Assembly (NCBI GenBank): GCA_046160345.1
Contig: JBJXGO010000312.1
Location: forward strand, 1-12,912
Length of the DNA: 12,912 bases
Direction of reading: 5' to 3'
DNA from: M3007 sp046160345
GTDB lineage: Bacteria > Bacteroidota > Bacteroidia > Chitinophagales > Saprospiraceae
Below, piece after piece: positions 7,420 to 12,912 of this stretch. The notes beneath the pieces are model-generated. The model had not been told where the DNA came from. It was given only the letters and a program-made list of their open reading frames with translations, and ran no database searches. The position numbers were made by a program, and so were the translations under genes. How positions within the stretch are numbered: the first letter of the stretch is position 1; each line of letters begins with the position of its first letter.

Positions 7420-8313
7420 TCAAAACACCCCCGGAAGCCACTTTTTCCCGTACAACAGCCAGGCAAAAGAACCTATCCAGGCCAGCAGCACCAATTGTAA
7501 AAATCCGTCGCGCAGAAGTGCTCGCGTGGGCGATTCCGTTTTTCCGAATACCAGGGTCAATTGAATGTAGCGCAAAACCCCCAGGATCACAAAAAAAGCC
7601 GTGTAGTAAATATTGTCGCTGCCAATACGACCTGTCACTTCGGGTGAAAAGCAGTACATCAGGTAAGCCACTACTGCCACCGTTGAGCAGACCACAATGC
7701 TCATGTCCAAAAACGGCAGGTTATAGCCCTCTAATGCCTTTCGGAAATTGCTGTCGCCCATGGCAACCAGGTATTCCCCGCGCCGTTTGGCAAAACCGAG
7801 AATAAGCGCCAAAAGAAAGGTAAGCACAATAAGCCAATGTGACACCGGTACGCCCGTCACGGCTCCACCCGCCAATACCCTGAGCAAAAACCCCAGCCCA
7901 ATGAGCGACACATCTATTATGGCAAAGTGCTTCAAAGAAAACGAGTAGGCCACATTCACAGCAAAATACAAAACAGTGAAAATGAACATTTCAGGTCGCA
8001 AAAAATAAGCCAGCGACAGGCCTAGGAGCAAAAAAACTGCTCCCAGCAATCCTCCTTGTAGTTGGCTAATGACACCGCTTGCAATGGGGCGGCGACATTT
8101 GTCGGGATGATTTCGGTCCTGGGCTGCATCCACCAGATCATTTAGCACATAAACCGCCGAGGCTGTAAGCGAAAAAGCCACAAAGCCCAGGAGCGCATGC
8201 TGGAAAACCTCAATCTGAGCAAGTTTGGCCCCGAAAAACGCCGGCAAGAACAAGAACAAATTCTTGACCCAATGCTCTGGCCGAGCCAATATGATGACAT
8301 TTCGGAAAGTCAT
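7420..8313 (-). CDS. UbiA-family prenyltransferase, decaprenyl-phosphate phosphoribosyltransferase-like
   Basis: A 297-residue polytopic membrane enzyme. It starts with ARPEHWVKNLFLFLPAFFG, the N-terminus characteristic of DPPR synthase-like UbiA proteins rather than UbiA/MenA proper. The first Asp-rich motif, N58DxxD62xxxD66 (YVLNDLVDAAQDRNHP), binds Mg and the pyrophosphate of PRPP or the prenyl donor; KCRRPIASG follows, and AKRRGEYLVAM matches a later conserved segment. In actinobacteria this enzyme makes 5-phosphoribosyl decaprenyl phosphate, a precursor of decaprenyl-phosphoryl-arabinose. No DprE1/DprE2 partner is visible here. The frame extends to ATG at 8380-8382, but ATG at 8311-8313 fits the family N-terminus and avoids a 23-residue non-homologous extension. 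Confidence 0.85.
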   Translation of the reverse strand: MTFRNVIILARPEHWVKNLFLFLPAFFGAKLAQIEVFQHALLGFVAFSLTASAVYVLNDLVDAAQDRNHPDKCRRPIASGVISQLQGGLLGAVFLLLGLSLAYFLRPEMFIFTVLYFAVNVAYSFSLKHFAIIDVSLIGLGFLLRVLAGGAVTGVPVSHWLIVLTFLLALILGFAKRRGEYLVAMGDSNFRKALEGYNLPFLDMSIVVCSTVAVVAYLMYCFSPEVTGRIGSDNIYYTAFFVILGVLRYIQLTLVFGKTESPTRALLRDGFLQLVLLAWIGSFAWLLYGKKWLPGVF

Positions 8314-8317
8314 GCGG

Positions 8318-8325
8318 CAAAGATA
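8318..8325 (-). promoter_or_regulatory. Candidate -7 box directly before ubiA-like ATG
   Basis: The minus strand reads TATCTTTG, a full match to TAnnTTTG, ending only 4 bases before the ATG at 8313. If active, transcription would begin at or within a few bases of the start codon, giving a leaderless or nearly leaderless mRNA. I see no TTG at -33. It would also argue against the longer ORF starting at 8382. Confidence 0.4.
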
Positions 8326-8450
8326 GGAAAGTGGTAAATGGTCAGTGCATGGTATTGAAGCGGCCACAAAAGGTTTCAGCATTCACAATCATTTGGTTGT
8401 GAGGCGATTCAAGCATATAGGCCTATTCAAAACACCTTCAATCGAGTATG

Positions 8451-9755
8451 CTACCATTCTGAGAACTCAAAAATATCGTCGTTCAGCGTAGATGTTTTGG
8501 TTTGACCCACCCTGCGGTTGGAGGAAAAGAATGCACCTTCGGTACTTTTTTTCAAAACAAAAAAATAATCGTCTGCAGGCGAATTGAATGGAAAGCCGAG
8601 GTTCTGCGGCTTTGACCAGGCAGAACCTTCCTTTTCAGTTTTGAAAATATCGTGGCCACCCAAAGATGGATGGCCCATACTGCTGAACCACAGGATATTG
8701 GCATGCGGTTGAAAAAAAGGAGTTACTTCATCGGCTCCGGTGTTTACGCTCCGCCCCAGATTTTGAGGAAAAGAAAAATCGAGCGCTTCCGAATCTATTG
8801 GGCGGACGGAAACATATAAATCCAGGCCGCCACTGCCCCCTACCCTATCGCTTGAAAAGAAGAGGTATTCCAAGCCTTGGCCCTGCGACACATGCGGGAA
8901 CATATTGGTGCTTTTTTCCAAATTGATATATGCCCGAAGCCTTTCAGGCGGCGTCCAGCCTTCTTCGGTCAACCGGATACAAAAAATTGCACAAGGTGCT
9001 GAAGACGCACTCCCCCCGCTTACTGCCAAACAAGCTGATTCGCATTGGGTATAATAAAAGCGTTGACCATCAGGCGAAAAACATCCACTCCTGAACCTTG
9101 TTGAAACCTGCTCCGGGAGCGATTGGGCTGCTTCATTTTTTCCCCAAACCTGTTCTTTTCTTCTGCTGCGCAAAAGTTTTGCCCGGCCAATAGCAGCCTG
9201 AGAATAATAGAGCAGGTTTTCTGAAAAGGGAATCGGAGCAAATTCATTTTCTGAAGTATTTAATGAATCTGACAAATGCCAAACGACGATGCCAGTGTCC
9301 TGATTGTCACCCAGTTGGAGTGCAAGCGTTGCCCCTGCGATTTCATTTTCTGTCACGGCCATCATTACCGCTTTGAAATCCCCTTGGTATTGTTGAGCAA
9401 ATATTTCAAACGCCTGAACGGCCTCTTTATAGCGCCCTTGCTGTTTTAATGCACGAGCGTAATAAAGCGGGGCGAGGGCAAACCGATCATCCGCCATTGC
9501 CGAATAGTAACAATCGGCAGCATGAACATAGTCTCGCACAAGCGCATAAGATTCGGCAGCCTGGTGAAGCAGTGCAGGATCGGAGTTTTTCAGCCTGCCT
9601 GCGCGTTCCCAAAGTTCTGCCGCAGCGAAAAAACGGCCTGCGCTGGCTTCCTGATTGGCATTTTTAAGTAGTGTTGAGAGGGGTTGGGTATATATCGGGA
9701 TAAGGGCTAAAAACGAAATGCCGATCAAAGCACCGATTCGCAAAATACTTTTCAT
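8451..9755 (-). CDS. TPR / PD40 beta-propeller envelope protein without OmpA domain
   Basis: A 434-residue protein with a signal peptide (about 1-24, hydrophobic IGALIGISFLALIPIY). Residues about 25-125 look like three tetratricopeptide units (AAELWERAGRL, AADCYYSAMADD, ALKQQGRYKEAVQAF). Residues about 170-430 form a TolB/WD40-like PD40 propeller (FSPDGQRFYYT, YLFFSSDRVGGSGGLDLYVS, ILWFSSMGHPSLGGHDIF, GAFFSSNRRVG, ending DDIFEF). Bacteroidota have many TPR-PD40-OmpA proteins, including PorE of type IX secretion. This one stops right after DDIFEFSEW and has no peptidoglycan-binding domain. A Cys/Ser-rich loop (QCESACLAVSGGSASSAP, 237-254) interrupts one blade. The ATG overlaps the purN stop by 4 bases (ATGA), implying translational coupling. 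The precise role is unknown. Confidence 0.85.
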   Translation of the reverse strand: MKSILRIGALIGISFLALIPIYTQPLSTLLKNANQEASAGRFFAAAELWERAGRLKNSDPALLHQAAESYALVRDYVHAADCYYSAMADDRFALAPLYYARALKQQGRYKEAVQAFEIFAQQYQGDFKAVMMAVTENEIAGATLALQLGDNQDTGIVVWHLSDSLNTSENEFAPIPFSENLLYYSQAAIGRAKLLRSRRKEQVWGKNEAAQSLPEQVSTRFRSGCFSPDGQRFYYTQCESACLAVSGGSASSAPCAIFCIRLTEEGWTPPERLRAYINLEKSTNMFPHVSQGQGLEYLFFSSDRVGGSGGLDLYVSVRPIDSEALDFSFPQNLGRSVNTGADEVTPFFQPHANILWFSSMGHPSLGGHDIFKTEKEGSAWSKPQNLGFPFNSPADDYFFVLKKSTEGAFFSSNRRVGQTKTSTLNDDIFEFSEW

Positions 9756-10342
9756 TGGTCCAAAATTGCTTTTTCAATTATTTCAGGATAAAACCGGTGT
9801 TCCAAAGCAAGCACATTCCGGGCTATATCCTCTGGCGAATCTTCCTTTGAAATGGGGCATTTGGCTTGAAAAACGATGTCGCCCTCGTCGTAATGTTCGT
9901 TTACAAAATGAATGGTCATCCCAGTTTCCGCCTCGCCCGCCGCTTTCACCGCTTCATGCACATGGTGGCCATACATGCCTTTGCCGCCAAATTTGGGCAA
10001 CAAAGCAGGGTGGATATTGAGTATTCGGCGGGGAAAAGCCCTGACCAAATACCCAGGCGCCAACCAAAGGAACCCCGCAAGTGCCACGAAGTCAATTTTA
10101 TATTCTTTTAACACCTCAAGCATTCGCTCTGTTGTATAAAACTCTTGACGATCAATGATTTGCGTGGGGATTTCATGTTCCAGGGCAAGGGCTAAAACAC
10201 CTGCGTCGCGTTTGTTTGACACGACCAAGGCCACACGCCCCACCTGCGAATCTTTGAAATGTTCGATGATCTTACGCGCATTGCTGCCTCCCCCGGAAGC
10301 AAATATAGCGATTTGAGCCTGGAGAGCGGGGGAACTATTCAT
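9752..10342 (-). CDS. purN: Phosphoribosylglycinamide formyltransferase (GAR transformylase)
   Basis: A 196-residue cytosolic enzyme transferring a formyl group from 10-formyltetrahydrofolate to glycinamide ribonucleotide in step 3 of purine synthesis. The substrate-phosphate loop FASGGGSNARKI is at 14-25. The catalytic triad of the family is present: N109 and H111 in LNIHPALLPKF, and D152 in HYDEGDI, aligning with E. coli N106, H108 and D144. The extra segment GGKGMYGHHVHEAV is what I expect in Bacteroidota homologues. ATG at 10340-10342 lies 15 bases after the cytochrome c stop, and the TGA overlaps the TPR/PD40 start, so all three genes are probably one transcript. No other purine gene is in the window. 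Confidence 0.96.
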   Translation of the reverse strand: MNSSPALQAQIAIFASGGGSNARKIIEHFKDSQVGRVALVVSNKRDAGVLALALEHEIPTQIIDRQEFYTTERMLEVLKEYKIDFVALAGFLWLAPGYLVRAFPRRILNIHPALLPKFGGKGMYGHHVHEAVKAAGEAETGMTIHFVNEHYDEGDIVFQAKCPISKEDSPEDIARNVLALEHRFYPEIIEKAILDQ

Positions 10343-10357
10343 AGTTAGATATTCCTT

Positions 10358-10831
10358 TCATTTTGGCCGTCGGGCGGGCTTGAGTTCACCACGATGACAA
10401 GTATAACAATTTACGCCCGGTTTTTCGCTTTGGAGACCGTTTAGTTTACGAAGCTCTGCATTGACCATTTCGCCAAAATTTACCATTTGCCGTGCCACGT
10501 TTTTCATTGGTTTCACATCAGAATGCCACTCGTTTAAAACATGGCAATGGTCACAGCTCACCCCAAGCGCTTCACTCCAGCGTTCCATGGCTATGATCAG
10601 ATTTTTCGCTGGAAAACCACCCAAAACCTTTAAATTTTTAAAGACTGAATCAACAGTTACCTCTTCGCGGCCCTTGATTTGATCAAGTATTTGGTTGGTA
10701 AATTTACTTCGGTCAGCTGCCAGGGGGTCTGTTGTTTTCGCAGGGAAATGCGATGGCTTTGGCCTTGTTTTGCAATGCACCATCAGACAAATAAATGCCG
10801 CGATGCAAGCAAATACCGTAAGTGTTTTCAT
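10358..10831 (-). CDS. Di-haem cytochrome c, reaction-centre cytochrome subunit-like
   Basis: A 157-residue exported protein with two haem attachment motifs, C93-DH-C96-H97 and C142-YT-C145-H146. Each is preceded by a helix that could carry an axial methionine: M82 in AMERWSEALG before the first, M116 or M122 before the second. The pattern KNLKVLGGFPAKNLIIAMERWSEALGVSC and the later VARQM resemble half of the tetra-haem photosynthetic reaction-centre cytochrome family, which also occurs in non-phototrophic Bacteroidota. The signal peptide ends LMVHC (16-20); C20 could be lipidated, although His at -1 is unusual for a lipobox. The start lies 45 bases after the symporter stop and the stop 15 bases before purN. 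Probably a periplasmic electron carrier; partners are not visible. Confidence 0.88.
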   Translation of the reverse strand: MKTLTVFACIAAFICLMVHCKTRPKPSHFPAKTTDPLAADRSKFTNQILDQIKGREEVTVDSVFKNLKVLGGFPAKNLIIAMERWSEALGVSCDHCHVLNEWHSDVKPMKNVARQMVNFGEMVNAELRKLNGLQSEKPGVNCYTCHRGELKPARRPK

Positions 10832-10876
10832 AGCAAAGTAATTTTCTTAACAAATTAGCCAGTTCAAAGCATGAGA

Positions 10877-12322
10877 TCATACCTGATTAGCCATTTCATC
10901 ATCAAATTCCCCTTCCCAGCGTGCCACTACTGCCGAAGCCAGGCAATTGCCGATCAGGTTGGTGCAGGTGCGCCCCATGTCCATCAGCGCATCCACGCCA
11001 AGAATTATAGCGATGGGCCATTCCGGGATGCCAAATTGAAGCACCGTGGCCGTCAATATGACCAAAGAAGCCCTGGGCACCGCTGCCACTCCCTTGGAAG
11101 TGAGCAACAATGTAGCCATGAGAATCAATTGCTTGTCCCAGGTAAAAACATCCGTTAAACCTGCCGCCTGAATACAAAACATGGAGGCCAGCGCTAAATA
11201 CAAGGTAGAACCGTCCAGGTTAAAACTGTAACCAGTAGGCAACACAAACGATACGATTTTGCGGGGAACGCCGAATTTTTCCATTGCCGTCATGGCTTGT
11301 GGCAATGCGGCCTCCGAGCTCGCTGTTGCGAAAGCGAGGGAGGCAGGTTCATAAACGGCACGCATGAAGTTCCTAATCGGTATTTTGAAAAAGTAGAGCA
11401 CGGGCACAAATACAACCAGAATAAACACAAATAAAGCCACATAGAGTGTGCCCAACAATTTGGCAAGGTTCACCATTACGCCCAATCCTTTGTCCCCAAT
11501 GGTTGCTGCAAGTGCGCCGCCCACTGCAAAAGGCGCGAAATACATGATGATGCCCACAAATTTGAACATCACTTCAGAAAGCGATTCGCACCAGTGAAGC
11601 ATGATATTTCGATGATGTTCGTTCACCTGCCGAAGCCCCAAGGCAAACAGGAGGCTGAAAACCACTACCTGGAGTACCGCGCCTTCGTAGATCATTTTCG
11701 CCACATTTTCAGGAAACGCATGCAGAATGGTGTATTTCCAGTCAAGCTTGAAATCTGCCGGCTTCATGGTCACCACCTTATCGCCGTAGAGCATTTGAGC
11801 CTCATTTTTCTTCGTATCCACTTTGGCCTGCAATTCCGAGGCGGGTACAATTATTTTATCGTTCGTGTCAGCACGCTGAATCCCCTCACCCGCTTTTGTG
11901 AAATTGATCGCCAGAAGCCCAATAACCAAGGCAATAGACGTTGCTGCCAAAAAATAAGTAAAGGCTTTGATGGCGATACGCCCCATCTGCGAGCCACTGC
12001 TTTGGCCGGCAATTCCGACTACCAGGGTAGAAAAAAGCAGTGGGCCGACCACCGTTTTGATGAGTTTGATAAAGATGGTGCTCAATATATCGAAGTCTTT
12101 GGCACTTTTCCCCATGTCAAGGCCCACTTCAAAACCAATGATCATACTTATCAAAATCCAGGTTGTCAGTGAATTCTGCTTCCAACCGTAAAAACAAAAA
12201 GCTGCCACCGTCAGCCAACGAGAAACCATCAGTATCGTAGGGTCAACACCCGATATGAGGTGCAGGCCTGTAACTAAAGCCGATAGGCCGAGGGCTACTA
12301 AAAGGGATGTAGAAAGTTTCAT
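10877..12322 (-). CDS. Dicarboxylate/amino acid:cation symporter (DAACS family)
   Basis: A 481-residue inner-membrane transporter of the GltP/DctA fold, carrying dicarboxylates or acidic amino acids with Na+ or H+. Diagnostic C-terminal motifs are present: serine-rich ATASSEAALPQAM (re-entrant hairpin HP1), VLPTGYSFNLDGSTLY (TM7 NxDG motif), the HP2 stretch KGVAAVPRASLVIL, and DALMDMGRTCTNLIGNCLAS (TM8 DxxRTxxN). Two additions lengthen it beyond the usual 420-450 residues: an N-terminal hydrophobic segment, and a hydrophilic loop of about 60 residues (AGEGIQRADTND to FPENV) between early helices. The frame can be extended to a TTG at 12368-12370, but ATG at 12320-12322 directly precedes a hydrophobic helix. 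The exact substrate cannot be assigned. It is divergent from lpxH and heads the four-gene minus-strand series. Confidence 0.92.
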   Translation of the reverse strand: MKLSTSLLVALGLSALVTGLHLISGVDPTILMVSRWLTVAAFCFYGWKQNSLTTWILISMIIGFEVGLDMGKSAKDFDILSTIFIKLIKTVVGPLLFSTLVVGIAGQSSGSQMGRIAIKAFTYFLAATSIALVIGLLAINFTKAGEGIQRADTNDKIIVPASELQAKVDTKKNEAQMLYGDKVVTMKPADFKLDWKYTILHAFPENVAKMIYEGAVLQVVVFSLLFALGLRQVNEHHRNIMLHWCESLSEVMFKFVGIIMYFAPFAVGGALAATIGDKGLGVMVNLAKLLGTLYVALFVFILVVFVPVLYFFKIPIRNFMRAVYEPASLAFATASSEAALPQAMTAMEKFGVPRKIVSFVLPTGYSFNLDGSTLYLALASMFCIQAAGLTDVFTWDKQLILMATLLLTSKGVAAVPRASLVILTATVLQFGIPEWPIAIILGVDALMDMGRTCTNLIGNCLASAVVARWEGEFDDEMANQV

Positions 12323-12439
12323 GTATGTTAGAGTGTTGGACTTAGGTATGTTTAGGGCAGCAAGGTACAAAGTGCGCTCAAATCACCAAGTTTGGAAAGC
12401 GAGTAAGTATCAAAGTATCTACGGAACCCTGGGGTTACC

Positions 12440-12447
12440 TATTTTTG
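12440..12447 (+). promoter_or_regulatory. Candidate -7 box of lpxH
   Basis: TATTTTTG matches TAnnTTTG fully and ends 13 bases before the ATG at 12461. The predicted leader is under about 10 bases. An in-frame GTG at 12452 would sit close to the predicted start of transcription. No TTG is found at the -33 distance. The box lies in the 138-base divergent gap with the symporter gene; I see no matching box for the symporter. Confidence 0.4.
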
Positions 12448-12460
12448 TGCCGTGAAAAAA

Positions 12461-12912
12461 ATGCTCAAAAAAACATTTTTCGCTTCAGATTTCCATCTTG
12501 GCATAGATGCCCGACTGACAAGTGCCGAACGCGAGCGCCAGGTGTGCCGTTGGCTGGATGCCATTGCGCCAGAAGCCGAGGCAATTTACCTCGTGGGCGA
12601 TATGTTTGATTTTTGGTTTGAGTACAAAACAGTGGTTCCCAGAGGTTTCAACCGCCTCTTGGGCAAATTGGCAGAAGTACGAGATGCAAACATTCCTGTT
12701 TACGTTTTTACTGGCAACCATGATTTATGGATGTTCGGCTACTTCGAGCAGGAGTTTGGAATCCCGGTTTATCGCAAACCGATTCAACGGGAAATCCACG
12801 GAAAAACCTTTTTCATCGGGCACGGCGACGGACTTGGACCAGATGATTTTGGGTACAAACGGATGAAAAAGGTATTTGTCCACCCCTTCAGCCAATGGCT
12901 TTTCAAATGGAT
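12461..12912 (+). CDS. lpxH: UDP-2,3-diacylglucosamine diphosphatase, 3'-truncated by window edge
   Basis: The frame stays open to the right edge, showing 150 residues of a family usually near 240-270. It is a calcineurin-like metallophosphoesterase that hydrolyses UDP-2,3-diacylglucosamine to lipid X and UMP, at the cytosolic membrane face in lipid A synthesis. Metal-binding motifs appear in order: DFHLG (residues 9-13), GDMFDFWFEY (about 46-55), GNHDLW (about 86-91) and GHGDG (about 121-125). The GDxFDFW and HGDG forms point to LpxH-like enzymes rather than generic phosphodiesterases. ATG at 12461 is preferred; GTG at 12452 would add three residues. I cannot see the C-terminal part, so a paralogous phosphoesterase remains possible. 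Confidence 0.85.
   Translation, partial: MLKKTFFASDFHLGIDARLTSAERERQVCRWLDAIAPEAEAIYLVGDMFDFWFEYKTVVPRGFNRLLGKLAEVRDANIPVYVFTGNHDLWMFGYFEQEFGIPVYRKPIQREIHGKTFFIGHGDGLGPDDFGYKRMKKVFVHPFSQWLFKW

Noticed and set aside
8383..8402. Small hairpin TCACAA/TTGTGA with an 8-base loop as terminator of the TPR/PD40 gene
   Set aside because: The stem has only 6 bp, is AT-rich and has no U-run after it on the minus strand; a chance palindrome is as likely.
10834..10841. TTACTTTG before the cytochrome c gene as a -7 box
   Set aside because: It misses the invariant A of TAnnTTTG and lies in a 45-base gap of a probable operon, so it is not listed as a promoter.
11594..12172. 192-codon plus-strand open frame opposite the symporter
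   Set aside because: It is antisense to a conserved DAACS gene with intact family motifs; its product lacks recognisable domains or a plausible start context.
12323..12370. TTG start at 12368-12370 for the symporter
   Set aside because: The 16 extra residues are not hydrophobic or family-like, while ATG at 12320-12322 begins right at the first helix.

Overview
The window looks like ordinary chromosomal DNA of a Gram-negative member of the Bacteroidota, plausibly a Saprospiria- or Chitinophagia-like lineage; the lineage is my inference. Supporting signs are a large OmpA protein with twelve thrombospondin type 3 repeats, a TPR/PD40 cell-envelope protein, a bacilliredoxin, a Bacteroidota-style PurN with a GGKGMYGHHVHE insertion, an LpxH-type lipid A enzyme, and several intergenic TAnnTTTG boxes of the Bacteroidota -7 type. 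There is no rRNA, tRNA, CRISPR array, transposase or phage gene, and no gene-free stretch longer than about 140 bases.

Layout: (1) bases 2-2050, plus strand: the 3' part of a YncE-like beta-propeller fused to a phosphoesterase, cut by the left edge. (2) 2061-2144: a nearly perfect 40-bp inverted repeat between convergent genes. (3) 2156-6367, minus strand: ompA-like gene, then a family 39-type membrane glycosyltransferase 48 nt downstream, then a separately promoted bacilliredoxin. (4) 6480-7310, plus strand: a secreted esterase that starts with TTG. (5) 7308-7395: a short periodic CAGAT tract. (6) 7420-8313, minus: a UbiA-family prenyltransferase most like decaprenyl-phosphate phosphoribosyltransferase. 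(7) 12322 down to 8451, minus: a tight series of dicarboxylate/amino-acid:cation symporter, di-haem cytochrome c, purN and a TPR/PD40 protein, with gaps of 45 and 15 nt and a 4-nt ATGA overlap. (8) 12461 to the right edge, plus: the 5' part of lpxH.

Much of the content concerns the cell envelope: OmpA anchor, GT-C transferase, TPR/PD40 protein, LpxH, secreted esterase, secreted phosphoesterase. The rest is metabolism and redox: PurN, cytochrome c, symporter, bacilliredoxin. I see no convincing multi-gene undescribed system. The most interesting signals are small DNA elements: an in-frame palindrome encoding PASAKATAG in the OmpA linker, the 40-bp inverted repeat, the CAGAT tract, and -7 boxes placed so close to ubiA and lpxH that short or leaderless mRNAs are likely.
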